Shown piece after piece: positions 52,910 through 62,385 of a stretch of DNA of 64,000 bases (positions are counted from its first letter, which is position 1; the number at the start of each line of letters is the position of its first letter). Position numbers and translations under genes: made by a program. The notes below the pieces were generated by a model, which was given only the letters and a program-made list of their open reading frames with translations, ran no database searches and was not told the DNA's origin. Origin of the DNA: Aeromicrobium sp. Root495 (GTDB lineage: Bacteria > Actinomycetota > Actinomycetes > Propionibacteriales > Nocardioidaceae); NCBI RefSeq assembly GCF_001426755.1, contig NZ_LMFJ01000001.1:2528909-2592908 (forward strand). The letters are read 5' to 3'.

Positions 52910-54424
52910 TCAGGCGCGGCGCTCGGCGAGGAGGGCCGGGAGGCCCAGCCGCTCGCGGAGCGACCACGACAGCGCCAGGTACGCCGGGACCAGCACGGCC
53001 ATCGTGAGGAGCATCGCCGCAGGACGATCGCCCCAGGCCAGTCGGACGAGCAGCGCCGGGACCGCCACGGCGCCGACCGCAAGACCCGCGGCCCACAGCA
53101 TGGGCCGCCCGTGCGGCTCGACCTGGAGTCCCTGGTGCACCTGCCAGACCACGAGCGCGGTGTCCACGACGATCGAGACGGCCCACGCCACGGCCGCGCC
53201 CGTGATGCCCCACGCCGGGACGAGCACGACGTCGAGCAGGACCAGGACGGCGAGCGCGATGCTCTTGTCCATCAGCTGCCACCGGCTGCGACCGGCCATG
53301 AGCACGATGGTCTGCACCGCGCCGGCGGCCGTGGCCAGCGCCAGGGCGAGGGCCAGCACCGCGAGCGCCGGGCCACCCGGGCCGAAGCCGGGGCCGAACG
53401 CCGACAGCACCGAGCCGGGGAAGACCGCGAGCAGGAGGTAGAAGGGCCAGGCCAGCCAGATCATGGCGGCCGTGACGAGACCGTAGACCCGGCGCACCGT
53501 GACTCGGTCGTCGCGCGCGAAGGCGCCGCTGACCGTGGGGCCGATGACGAGCCGCGCGGCCTGCTGGACCACCTCCCCGGCGCGCACGCAGCGGGTCACG
53601 ACGGCGTAGATGCCGGCCTCGGCGGGGCCGGCCAGCAGCCCCACGAGCAGCACGTCGACCCACTCGAGGAGCACCTCGACCGCGGCCGAGACACCGCGGA
53701 TCCCGCTGAATCGCCACAGCTCCCGGGTCGGAGGCCGGGGTGCTGCCACCCCGGGACCCGACGGAGCAGCACGAGTGCCCAGACGTCGCCGGACGAGGCC
53801 CGCCGCCGCCAGCAGCACCGCCAGCGCGGGCAGGCTCCACGCCAGGACCGCGCCGGTCGCGCCGCCGCCGAGCGCCACCACGCCGGCCATCAGGACGAGC
53901 CTCGACACCGGGAGCGCGAGGTTCTGCAGGGCCGGGTAGGTGAGCGCGTCGCCCAGCCCTCGCGTGACCGCGAGGAGGACGGCGAGCATCGACGACGCCG
54001 CCGCACCCAGGGCGACGAGCGGGACGGACCAGCCGGGGAGTGCGTCCGGATGGACACCCAGGAGCCCCAGCACGAGACCGACGACCACCACGCCGAGCCC
54101 GACCAGGGCGACCGGGCGGGTGCCCGACCGGACGAGGCCCACGACGTCGCCGTCGCGCCCCGTGGCACGGGCCGCCGCGACGAAGCGCACGAGTCCGGTG
54201 TCGACGCCCAGCTCGGCGACGTTGGCCACGATGACGGCGGCGGCCACGACCACGAAGTAGGCACCCGCTCCGTCGACCCCCAGGGTGCGGCCCATCAGAG
54301 CCGCCGTGAGCAGCCCCATCACGGACCCGACGCCGCCCGCGGCCAGGTTCACCAGGGCGACGGCCCCCACGCCGCGCGACCGGTCGGCGCCGGCCGTCCC
54401 CGGCCCGGCGACCTCAGTCGTCAT
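52910..54424 (-). CDS. Wzx/MATE-like polysaccharide flippase
   Basis: The 504-residue protein has about fourteen membrane segments and begins with VALVNLAAGGVGSVMGLLTA and LMGRTLGVDGAGAYFVVVAA, the N-terminal pattern of lipid-linked oligosaccharide flippases. VLLVGLLAGPAEAGIYAVVT and GALVALMAGRSRWQ-like QTIVLMAGRSRWQLMDKSIA are further MATE/Wzx features. It would move the undecaprenyl-linked repeat unit across the membrane. It overlaps the O-antigen ligase gene by 11 bases. Confidence 0.87.
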   Translation of the reverse strand: MTTEVAGPGTAGADRSRGVGAVALVNLAAGGVGSVMGLLTAALMGRTLGVDGAGAYFVVVAAAVIVANVAELGVDTGLVRFVAAARATGRDGDVVGLVRSGTRPVALVGLGVVVVGLVLGLLGVHPDALPGWSVPLVALGAAASSMLAVLLAVTRGLGDALTYPALQNLALPVSRLVLMAGVVALGGGATGAVLAWSLPALAVLLAAAGLVRRRLGTRAAPSGPGVAAPRPPTRELWRFSGIRGVSAAVEVLLEWVDVLLVGLLAGPAEAGIYAVVTRCVRAGEVVQQAARLVIGPTVSGAFARDDRVTVRRVYGLVTAAMIWLAWPFYLLLAVFPGSVLSAFGPGFGPGGPALAVLALALALATAAGAVQTIVLMAGRSRWQLMDKSIALAVLVLLDVVLVPAWGITGAAVAWAVSIVVDTALVVWQVHQGLQVEPHGRPMLWAAGLAVGAVAVPALLVRLAWGDRPAAMLLTMAVLVPAYLALSWSLRERLGLPALLAERRA

Positions 54425-55793
54425 GGGCCGGACCGTCGCGGCCTGGACCGTCGTGGACTGGACCGTCGTGGCCTGGACGGACGTGTCCCGGGCCGCCGTG
54501 CAGGGCCGGCGGTGGCGCGGGCTCCAGCCCGTACCGTCGCCGCACCAGCACCGCCGCGACGAGGGCCAGCGACAGCATCTGCATGATGTCGAGGCCGTAG
54601 ACCAGGATCACGAGGCTGGCCACGACGAGCACGGAGTGCAGCACGACGTCGACGTCGTCCGCCGCGCCTCGCGTCCGCCACGTGATGCCCCACAGGAAGA
54701 GCAGGAAGAGCCCGAGCCCGACGAACCCGTAGCTGAACATCAGGGTCCAGACGTATCCCTGCGTTCCCACCGACAGCTCCTGGCCGGTCGACGGCCTCGG
54801 CGCGCCGAAGCCGAGGAGCGGGGACTGGAGCGTCCGCTCGACGGTCTCGCGGTAGAGCGTGAACCGGGCCTCGTTGGACTGGCCGTACTCCTGGCGCTGG
54901 GAGATCTGGTCGAAGAGCCCTCGGGACCAGAGCACCAGCAGGGCCGCCACCCCCAGGACGGAGAGGGTGATGACGGGCGTGGCCCGGTTGCGCAGGGCGA
55001 GGCGGACCACGACGTAGGCGGCCGAGAGGCCCAGCGCCGCGAACATCCCTCGGTTCGACGTGGCGGCGGCCGGTGCCACCAGCACGACCGCGGCCACCAG
55101 CAGGAGGCACCGCACGAACCACGAGCGGGCCATCATGAAGCACGCCACGGCGACCGGCGTGAGGAGCAGCACCGCGACGCCCCAGCTGTTGGCGTACGGG
55201 AACGGCGCGGAGGGCCGGACGAACTCCGTGGGAGAGCCCCACGGGTGCTGCACCTCGGCCAGCGGCGGGAAGAAGAGGTCGCGCACGTAGGAGTTGTCGG
55301 CGATCGCGCCGGGCAGCAGCATCCCGACCGGCGTGGTGAGGCGGACCCCGGGGAACAGCATGCCTAGCACGCCACCGACGATCGTGAAGCCCCACACGAC
55401 GGTGAGCCCCGAGACGACGGCCCGGCGGGTGAGGGTGCGGGCCGCACTGATCGTGTAGACGAACGCCGTCAGCACGAACACGAGGATGATGCCGCGGAAC
55501 ACGAAGCCCATGGCTCGTGTGGCCGAGTCGAGCATGAGTGCCGTGGGGACCGTCCAGAGGACGAACGCGCCGAAGGCCCCGACGCCCGGGACCACCACGG
55601 CGGCGCGGTGGCGCACGAGGAAGGACACCATGACGAGGGTCATGGACACGGCCATGGGGATCACCGTGACGCCGAGGAGCCACATGACGGGGAAGCCCCA
55701 CAGCATGACCAGGACCGGCCACGCCGGGAGGTCGACCGCTCGCCCGGTCGCCACGGTGGGACGATCGGACCGCTCGGCGACCGTGGTGCTCAC
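54414..55793 (-). CDS. O-antigen ligase/polymerase-like membrane protein with pentapeptide tail
   Basis: The 459-residue protein has about twelve membrane segments and the large outside loop typical of the Wzy/WaaL family (YVRDLFFPPLAEVQHPWGSP and EARFTLYRETVERTLQSPLL, GFGAPRPS). It would polymerise repeat units or ligate polymer. The C-terminal 30 residues are five-residue repeats around HDGPG, encoded by 15-base DNA repeats (54425-54499). The GTG overlaps the stop of the phosphotransferase gene (GTGA). Confidence 0.83.
   Translation of the reverse strand: MSTTVAERSDRPTVATGRAVDLPAWPVLVMLWGFPVMWLLGVTVIPMAVSMTLVMVSFLVRHRAAVVVPGVGAFGAFVLWTVPTALMLDSATRAMGFVFRGIILVFVLTAFVYTISAARTLTRRAVVSGLTVVWGFTIVGGVLGMLFPGVRLTTPVGMLLPGAIADNSYVRDLFFPPLAEVQHPWGSPTEFVRPSAPFPYANSWGVAVLLLTPVAVACFMMARSWFVRCLLLVAAVVLVAPAAATSNRGMFAALGLSAAYVVVRLALRNRATPVITLSVLGVAALLVLWSRGLFDQISQRQEYGQSNEARFTLYRETVERTLQSPLLGFGAPRPSTGQELSVGTQGYVWTLMFSYGFVGLGLFLLFLWGITWRTRGAADDVDVVLHSVLVVASLVILVYGLDIMQMLSLALVAAVLVRRRYGLEPAPPPALHGGPGHVRPGHDGPVHDGPGRDGPAHDD
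54425..54499. repeat. 15-base tandem repeats in the ligase tail
   Basis: About five copies of a 15-base unit close to GCCTGGACCGTCGTG encode the pentapeptide tail HDGPG and variants. Confidence 0.7.
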
Positions 55794-56512
55794 CACGCCC
55801 TGAGCGCGCGGCGCTTGCGCACGAAGGTCGCGACGGTGAGCAGAGCCGTGGCGGCGGCGAGTGCCCCGTAGCCCAGGAGGAACATCGTGGTCCAGGGCCA
55901 CAGCAGGAGCACGGCGTTGACGATGCCGGCGTCGGCCGGGAGCTGGATCCACGGGGAACGCGACGTGACGGGCTCGGGCGCGGCCGGGACCTCCTGTGCC
56001 GGCGCCGCGCGGTGCAGCTGCTCGGCCAGGATCTGGGCGAAGAAGCGGACCGAGGCCAGCCAGCCGAAGACCGCCGGCAGGAGCAGCCACGCGAGGGACA
56101 GCTCGGTGTGACGCACGATCGCTGCGCCAACGGCCAGGTGGAACAGCAGCAAACGGCCGGCGTCGACGACGTGGTCGAGCCACTCCCCAGCCACGGACCC
56201 CCGGCCCGTCAGACGGGCGAGCTGGCCGTCGGCGGAGTCGAGGGCGAAGCCCAGCTGCAGCAGCAGGACCACCACGACGGCGGCAGCGAACGACGGCGGC
56301 AGCGCCACGAAGAGCGCGGCCCCTGCCACGAAGGCGAGCGCACTGAGGGCCGTCATGGCGTCGGGGACGAGTCCCAACCGAGCACCGACGGCCGCGAGCA
56401 CACGGCCCAGGCGACGGTTGACGACCCTCATGTACCACGGCACACCCGCTCCGCTCTTCTGGCTGCCCGAGAGGTCGTCCCAGGCGCTCCGGACGTCGGT
56501 CGTGAACGTCAC
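55790..56512 (-). CDS. CDP-alcohol phosphotransferase
   Basis: The 240-residue membrane enzyme has the full family motif DGQLARLTGRGSVAGEWLD followed by HVVD (DG-x2-AR-x8-G-x3-D-x3-D) at about 96-118, and six membrane segments. It moves a phosphoalcohol from a CDP-alcohol to an acceptor alcohol. Its place in the polysaccharide locus, and a TagD-like gene nearby, suggest that it decorates or primes the polymer rather than making bulk phospholipid. Both its ends overlap neighbours by four bases (GTGA). Confidence 0.86.
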   Translation of the reverse strand: MTFTTDVRSAWDDLSGSQKSGAGVPWYMRVVNRRLGRVLAAVGARLGLVPDAMTALSALAFVAGAALFVALPPSFAAAVVVVLLLQLGFALDSADGQLARLTGRGSVAGEWLDHVVDAGRLLLFHLAVGAAIVRHTELSLAWLLLPAVFGWLASVRFFAQILAEQLHRAAPAQEVPAAPEPVTSRSPWIQLPADAGIVNAVLLLWPWTTMFLLGYGALAAATALLTVATFVRKRRALRAW

Positions 56513-58842
56513 GGGGCCGTCGCGACCGGGGTGGAGGCCGAGCGGTTGCCCTGGCCGTCGCTCGCGCGGACGAAGAACCGGTCGCCGGACGCCGAGTCGG
56601 GCACGGCCACGCTGGTGCCCGTGCTGGTGGCGACGACGCGGTCGTTCCGCAGCACCTCGTAGGTGGTGCCCGCCGTGGATCCGGCGGTCCAGGACACGGT
56701 GGCCTGGGCGCCCGTGAGCCGCACCGACGCGGCCGACGGCGCGCCGGGCGGCGTGCTGGGCCGGGCCGCGAAGCGGGCGAATCCGCCCACCCACTGGTTG
56801 GAGCCGTTCTCCTTCACGACCGACGTGAAGGACCCGCCCGTCCAGAGGGTGCCGTCCGAGGCGAGAGTCATGGACCACGCGCCGTAGCCGTTGCGGGCCT
56901 TCCACTGAGGAGCGAACTGCGGGAGCACGTGTCCCGTGGCCGCGTCCCAGGCTCCGACGAACGCGATCTTGTCGGCCTGCTTCCACTTCACGGTGGTCTG
57001 CCCCGGGGTCAGCGAGTCGTAGTCGGTCGTCCCCTCGTAGGTCCAGTCGCCGCAGTGGCAGCCGCCGTAGACGACGGAGCCGTTGGAGGTGATGGTCTGC
57101 AGGTCGCCGCCGGACTTGGTGATGTGCGCGGCCTTGAGGCCGAACGTCGCGGTGTCGTAGGCGAACATGCTGTGCTGCGAGCCCCCGAGCCACACCCAGG
57201 GACCGACCTGCTGGACCGCCTGCTGGTAGCGGGCCGTGCCGGCGGTGCTGAACGTGGGGCGCCACAGCGGCTGCACCACCGCGGCACCCGCCGCGGTGGA
57301 GATGGCCGCGGCCCGTGAGGTGGAGATGGTTCCGGCCGTCGTGAAGTAGCCCGAGAAGTAGGCCCGGGTGCCGTCGTCGCTCACGTCGAGGTCGGCGACC
57401 GTGCCGTTGAGCAACGGGTTCCAGCCGGTGTCGGCGCGCTGCGTGGACAGGGCGATGCGTCCGGCGTTGCGGGTGTAGACCGCAGAGGTGCCACGCACCA
57501 GGTGGGTGAAGGCACCACCCACGTAGAGCATGCCGTTGGACACCTCGAGCGCGCGCACCGAGACCTTGCCGTTCGTCACGCGGTTCTCGACCTGTGTGTC
57601 GAACGTGGGGTCGGGCTGGGCCGTGGCCGGCTTGATGACCGCGAGTCCGGCATGGGCCTGGCCACCGACCGTGGTGAACTCGCCACCGAGTGCCAGACGT
57701 CCGTCCGGCAGGGCCGCCAGCGCCTTGACCTGCCCGTTCACGCTGGGTCTGAAGCTGCTGATCCAGTCGCCCGTGGTCACGTCGAACGCAGCCAGGTAGG
57801 GCTGTGCGACCTTGTCGGCACCTGTGGCGGCGGATCCCTTCTGCACCGTGGTGAAGTTCCCTCCGACGTACATGACGGAGCCGATCTGCGCGAAGGCCTG
57901 GACCTCGGTGGCCAGCTCACCGGTCCCGCCGGAACCGGTGCCGGTGACGCCCCACGACGTGGTGAGCGCACCGCTCCTGGCCACCGGGACGGCCTTCTGC
58001 GCCGTGGTGCCCGTGCTGGGGATGCCGGGGTAGGAGAGTCCGGCCGTCGTCAGCGTGGGCCGGATGAAGACCTGCGTGAACGGGACGCCGTACCGGCCGC
58101 CCGAGACCGTGGAGTAGACGTGGCTCGAGGCGCTGGACGTGCCGTAGCCCGAGGCACCGAAGGTGAAGCCGCGGAGCCAGCTGTTGTCGGCCGTCTCGTA
58201 GGTGGAGATGCGCCGGTAGGCGGAGTCCGCTGCGATGTCGCGCGTGGTGGTGCCGCGGACCGTGACGCCGCCGACGACGGCCGAGCTCACCGGCAGGCCC
58301 GCGCCGAACGCCCACGACCAGCGGTCACGGGCGGAGGTGTGGACGCGCGAGGACTGCCACGCGTCGCCGGCCGGGTCGGTGGCGCGGCGGATGCGGATCC
58401 CGTCGGTGAGCGCGTCGACGCGTCCGCCGTCGAGCAGGCCGTCGATCACGGCGTCCGAGAGGTGCCGGGGGGCGAACGCCGCCGTGCCGGCGACGGTGCC
58501 GGCGACCTGGGCAGGGGTTCCCTGGGCGTCGCCGCTCCAGACCCACCCGTCGCGGCCGCGTCCGACGAGGACCCATCCACCGCCGTCGGTGGTCATGTCG
58601 CAGTAGAACGGGGCGGGGGTCTGCAGGGTGGGCGTCCGGAGCCAGTACTGACCGTTGGCCGCGGCCGGGTTCACCTGCTTGGCCTCCCAGCACGACGCTG
58701 CGGAGCGCGCGGCCGACGAGCCGTCGGGCGTGACGGTGGCTGCGCGGGCAGGCGCGCTGACTGTGACGGCGACGGCGAACGTCGCCACCAGGGTGGCGAC
58801 GACGGTGCTGAGCGCCGTGACGGTGCGGCGGGGGACGCGCAC
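56509..58842 (-). CDS. Secreted fibrinogen-like / beta-propeller / FN3 protein
   Basis: The 777-residue protein has a Sec signal (cleavage near ARAA at about 34), a fibrinogen-related domain (about 45-270; PFYCDMTTDGGGWVLVGRGR), a beta-propeller of kelch/PQQ-like repeats (about 300-690; VMYVGGNFTTV, LALGGEFTTVGGQ, MLYVGGAFTHLV) and a C-terminal fibronectin type III domain (about 695-777; GAPSAASVRLTGAQATVSWT). Fibrinogen-related domains bind acetylated sugars in animals. It is the first gene of the flippase arm and probably binds the polymer outside the cell. GTG start; its ribosome site is in a hairpin. Confidence 0.83.
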   Translation of the reverse strand: MRVPRRTVTALSTVVATLVATFAVAVTVSAPARAATVTPDGSSAARSAASCWEAKQVNPAAANGQYWLRTPTLQTPAPFYCDMTTDGGGWVLVGRGRDGWVWSGDAQGTPAQVAGTVAGTAAFAPRHLSDAVIDGLLDGGRVDALTDGIRIRRATDPAGDAWQSSRVHTSARDRWSWAFGAGLPVSSAVVGGVTVRGTTTRDIAADSAYRRISTYETADNSWLRGFTFGASGYGTSSASSHVYSTVSGGRYGVPFTQVFIRPTLTTAGLSYPGIPSTGTTAQKAVPVARSGALTTSWGVTGTGSGGTGELATEVQAFAQIGSVMYVGGNFTTVQKGSAATGADKVAQPYLAAFDVTTGDWISSFRPSVNGQVKALAALPDGRLALGGEFTTVGGQAHAGLAVIKPATAQPDPTFDTQVENRVTNGKVSVRALEVSNGMLYVGGAFTHLVRGTSAVYTRNAGRIALSTQRADTGWNPLLNGTVADLDVSDDGTRAYFSGYFTTAGTISTSRAAAISTAAGAAVVQPLWRPTFSTAGTARYQQAVQQVGPWVWLGGSQHSMFAYDTATFGLKAAHITKSGGDLQTITSNGSVVYGGCHCGDWTYEGTTDYDSLTPGQTTVKWKQADKIAFVGAWDAATGHVLPQFAPQWKARNGYGAWSMTLASDGTLWTGGSFTSVVKENGSNQWVGGFARFAARPSTPPGAPSAASVRLTGAQATVSWTAGSTAGTTYEVLRNDRVVATSTGTSVAVPDSASGDRFFVRASDGQGNRSASTPVATAP

Positions 58843-58845
58843 GAT

Positions 58846-58906
58846 GGCTCCTCGACTTGGGTGCGGTGCGCAGCCGGAGCTGCGCCTTCACCCATGTCGA
58901 GGAGCC
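58846..58906 (-). promoter_or_regulatory. Long hairpin that holds the ribosome site of the fibrinogen-like gene
   Basis: GGCTCCTCGAC (58846-58856) pairs with GTCGAGGAGCC (58896-58906), with an inner TGGGTG/CACCCA and GCGCAGC/GCTGCGC. On the minus strand the distal arm ends with GAGGAG, six bases before the GTG, so the Shine-Dalgarno sequence is paired. It also lies downstream of the DUF779 gene and may terminate that operon. Confidence 0.65.
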
Positions 58907-58953
58907 GAGGGGCCACTCATGACGCGGCTCGGACCGACGATCTGTCCGGCCGT

Positions 58954-59373
58954 CTAGCGCTGGGGCTCGAGGGCCAGTGCCTGCGTCTCCTCCTCCGTGA
59001 AGATGCGGGACCGGATGATGAAACGGTTCCCCGTGGGTCCCTCGATGGAGAATCCGGCGCCACGGCCCGGCACGACGTCGATCGTGATGTGCGTGTGCGA
59101 CCAGTAGCCGAACTGCTCACGCGAGATCCACACCGGCGCCACCTCAGGTGCCCCGTACTCCAGGTCGCCGAGGTGCACGTCCTGGTGGCCCGTGAGGAAC
59201 GTGCCCTGCGTGAAGCACATGGGGGCCGAGCCGTCGCAGCACCCGCCGGACTGGTGGAACATGAGCGGCTTGTCGTGCGAGGCCCGGAGGCCGCGGAGGA
59301 GCTCCGCGGCCGCCGGGGTCAGCGCCACCCTCTCGACCGGGTCCCCGGCCGGGGTCGTGCTCGTCTCGGTCAC
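58954..59373 (-). CDS. DUF779 protein linked to aldehyde dehydrogenase
   Basis: The 139-residue protein belongs to DUF779: LMFHQSGGCCDGSAPMCFTQ holds a conserved Cys pair and a third Cys, VWISREQFGYWSHTHITIDV and FSIEGPTGNRFIIRSRIF follow. DUF779 genes are usually next to aldehyde dehydrogenases, as here (12 bases after the stop of that gene), and are thought to help that enzyme, but the role is not known. Confidence 0.9.
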   Translation of the reverse strand: MTETSTTPAGDPVERVALTPAAAELLRGLRASHDKPLMFHQSGGCCDGSAPMCFTQGTFLTGHQDVHLGDLEYGAPEVAPVWISREQFGYWSHTHITIDVVPGRGAGFSIEGPTGNRFIIRSRIFTEEETQALALEPQR

Positions 59374-59385
59374 AGGGTCACCGGC

Positions 59386-60909
<1,524 letters not shown>

Positions 60910-60940
60910 GGGAGAGGCTCCTCGGGGTCGGGGCGGTGGG

Positions 60941-61004
60941 TGACTGTGACGCTAGTCACGGCCCCGTTGCAACGACGTTGTCACCGCGCTGCAGCACCGT
61001 TGCA
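60941..61004. promoter_or_regulatory. Repeat-rich control region of the aldehyde dehydrogenase operon
   Basis: The gap holds TGACT/AGTCA (60941-60957), the palindrome CAACGACGTTG (60970-60980) and two direct copies of CCGTTGCA (60964-60971, 60997-61004) 33 bases apart. They are candidate binding sites for the GAF regulator. Confidence 0.5.
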
Positions 61005-61019
61005 GACCCTCGGCGAGGC

Positions 61020-62318
61020 TCAGGTGTAGAGGTCGTCGAGCCGCGCGACGTGGGCCTCGACCTGCGCGTACCGCGGCGAGGTGAACGGCAGGATCTGCAG
61101 GACCCGGGTCCAGACCTCCAGGTCCTCGCGCCCGTGCTGGGTGTCGGCGAACGACAGCAGCGCGTCGGCGTCGGTCCCGGCCAGCAGGGCGGAGCGGAGC
61201 TCGAGGTGCAGGTCCTCGCGCAGCTCCTCGACCGCCGGTGCCGTGGAGGCGGGCAGGACCGGGCCGCGGTAGGCGGCGACGGCGCTGCGCAGGCGGCCGG
61301 CCCGGACGTGCTCGCGCACCACCTCGAGGTCGGACTGCACGACCTGGTTCAGGCGGTACGGACGCGACTCCAGCTCCAGCGGGCCGAGCGCCGACCGGAG
61401 CCGCGAGAGCTCGGCGCGGATCGTGACGGGAGCCTGCTCGTCGTCGCTCAGCGCGAGCCCCAGCTCGGCCGACGTGAGCCCGTCGGACGCCCGCGAGAGC
61501 AGCAGCAGGAGCTCGCTGTGGCGCAGGCTGAGGCGCGACGTGACCGCTCCGACGTGCAGCGTGGCGCCGTGTGTGCCGAGCACCTCGAGCCGAGGCACCG
61601 ACCAGCCGCTCGTGACGTGGATGCTGCTCCCCGTGCCGGTCTGGGGCGGGGAGAGCCGGGCGATGCGCAGCTCGGCCTCGACCGCCGCGACGGTGGCCCG
61701 CACGAGACCGAGGCTCTGGGGCGAGGCGACCTCCACCCCGCCGGTCACGTCGAGCACGCCGAGCACCGCGCCGGTGTCGGGGTCGTGGATGGGGGCCGCC
61801 GAGCAGCTCCAGGGGGTGACCTGGCGGGCGAGGTGCTCGGGACCGAGCAGCTGCACGGGCCGGTCGAGGGCGAGCGCCGTGCCCGGGGCGTTGGTGCCCG
61901 CGCTGGCCTCGCTCCAGTCGGCGCCGGCCATGAAGTGCATGCCCTCGGCTCGCGAGCGCAGCCCCGAGGAGCCCTCCACCCAGAGCAGCTGGCCCGCCGC
62001 GTCGCTCACCGCGACGAGCAGGCCGGCGTCGGTGGCCGACTCCACGAGCAGGCGACGGATGACGGGCATGCCGAGCGCGAGCGGGTGCTCCTTGCGGATC
62101 TCGTCGAGCAGGTCGAGGTCGATGCCCATGCGCGGGAGGTCGCCCTCGGGATCCAGGCCCCCGGCCAGGCTGCGCTGCCAGGAGTCGATGACCAGGCTGC
62201 GCAGACCCGTGTGCGCACGGCCGGACGCGACGAACTCGTCGTGGGCGCGGTGGAGGTCGCGCGTGAGCAGCGCCGGGTCGGCGCCCGGCGGGACCGCGAG
62301 GTCCTCGGAACGAGCCAT
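61020..62318 (-). CDS. GAF-domain transcriptional regulator of the aldehyde dehydrogenase operon
   Basis: The 432-residue protein resembles the N-terminal sensor of AcoR-type activators: DSWQRSLAGGLDPEGDLPRM, then a GAF domain (about 70-210) with GLLVAVSDAAGQLLWVEGSS, ADWSEASAGTNAPGTALALD and QVTPWSCSAAPIHDPDTGAV. Unlike AcoR, it has no AAA+ domain; the C-terminal half carries a winged-helix-like region (LRHSELLLLLSRASDGLTSA). It is therefore not a sigma-54 activator. ATG at 62318 is supported by TACACT six bases upstream. Confidence 0.82.
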   Translation of the reverse strand: MARSEDLAVPPGADPALLTRDLHRAHDEFVASGRAHTGLRSLVIDSWQRSLAGGLDPEGDLPRMGIDLDLLDEIRKEHPLALGMPVIRRLLVESATDAGLLVAVSDAAGQLLWVEGSSGLRSRAEGMHFMAGADWSEASAGTNAPGTALALDRPVQLLGPEHLARQVTPWSCSAAPIHDPDTGAVLGVLDVTGGVEVASPQSLGLVRATVAAVEAELRIARLSPPQTGTGSSIHVTSGWSVPRLEVLGTHGATLHVGAVTSRLSLRHSELLLLLSRASDGLTSAELGLALSDDEQAPVTIRAELSRLRSALGPLELESRPYRLNQVVQSDLEVVREHVRAGRLRSAVAAYRGPVLPASTAPAVEELREDLHLELRSALLAGTDADALLSFADTQHGREDLEVWTRVLQILPFTSPRYAQVEAHVARLDDLYT

Positions 62319-62324
62319 GGCGCG

Positions 62325-62330
62325 AGTGTA
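62325..62330 (-). promoter_or_regulatory. Putative -10 box (TACACT) for the GAF regulator
   Basis: TACACT on the minus strand is followed by CGCGCC and the ATG at 62318, six-base spacing. Confidence 0.55.
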
Positions 62331-62385
62331 CGTGACGTGGCTCACGCCCGAGGGTGGCTTCCTGGCCGGCCGAACAGTTTCGACG

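Noticed and set aside
52167..53441. Protein-coding frames through the repeat array
   Set aside because: They translate the hairpin units into Pro/Ser/His/Arg runs and conflict with the Wzz-like and flippase genes.
58671..58916. Upstream ORF (MAPRLLDMGEG...) before the fibrinogen-like gene
   Set aside because: It runs through the hairpin and far into the gene in another frame with shadow-like composition; a role as leader peptide cannot be excluded but has no support.
60941..61004. Sigma-54 promoter for the aldehyde dehydrogenase operon
   Set aside because: AcoR-like sensors elsewhere use sigma-54, but this regulator has no AAA+ domain, Actinobacteria generally lack sigma-54, and no TGGC-N8-TTGC motif was found.
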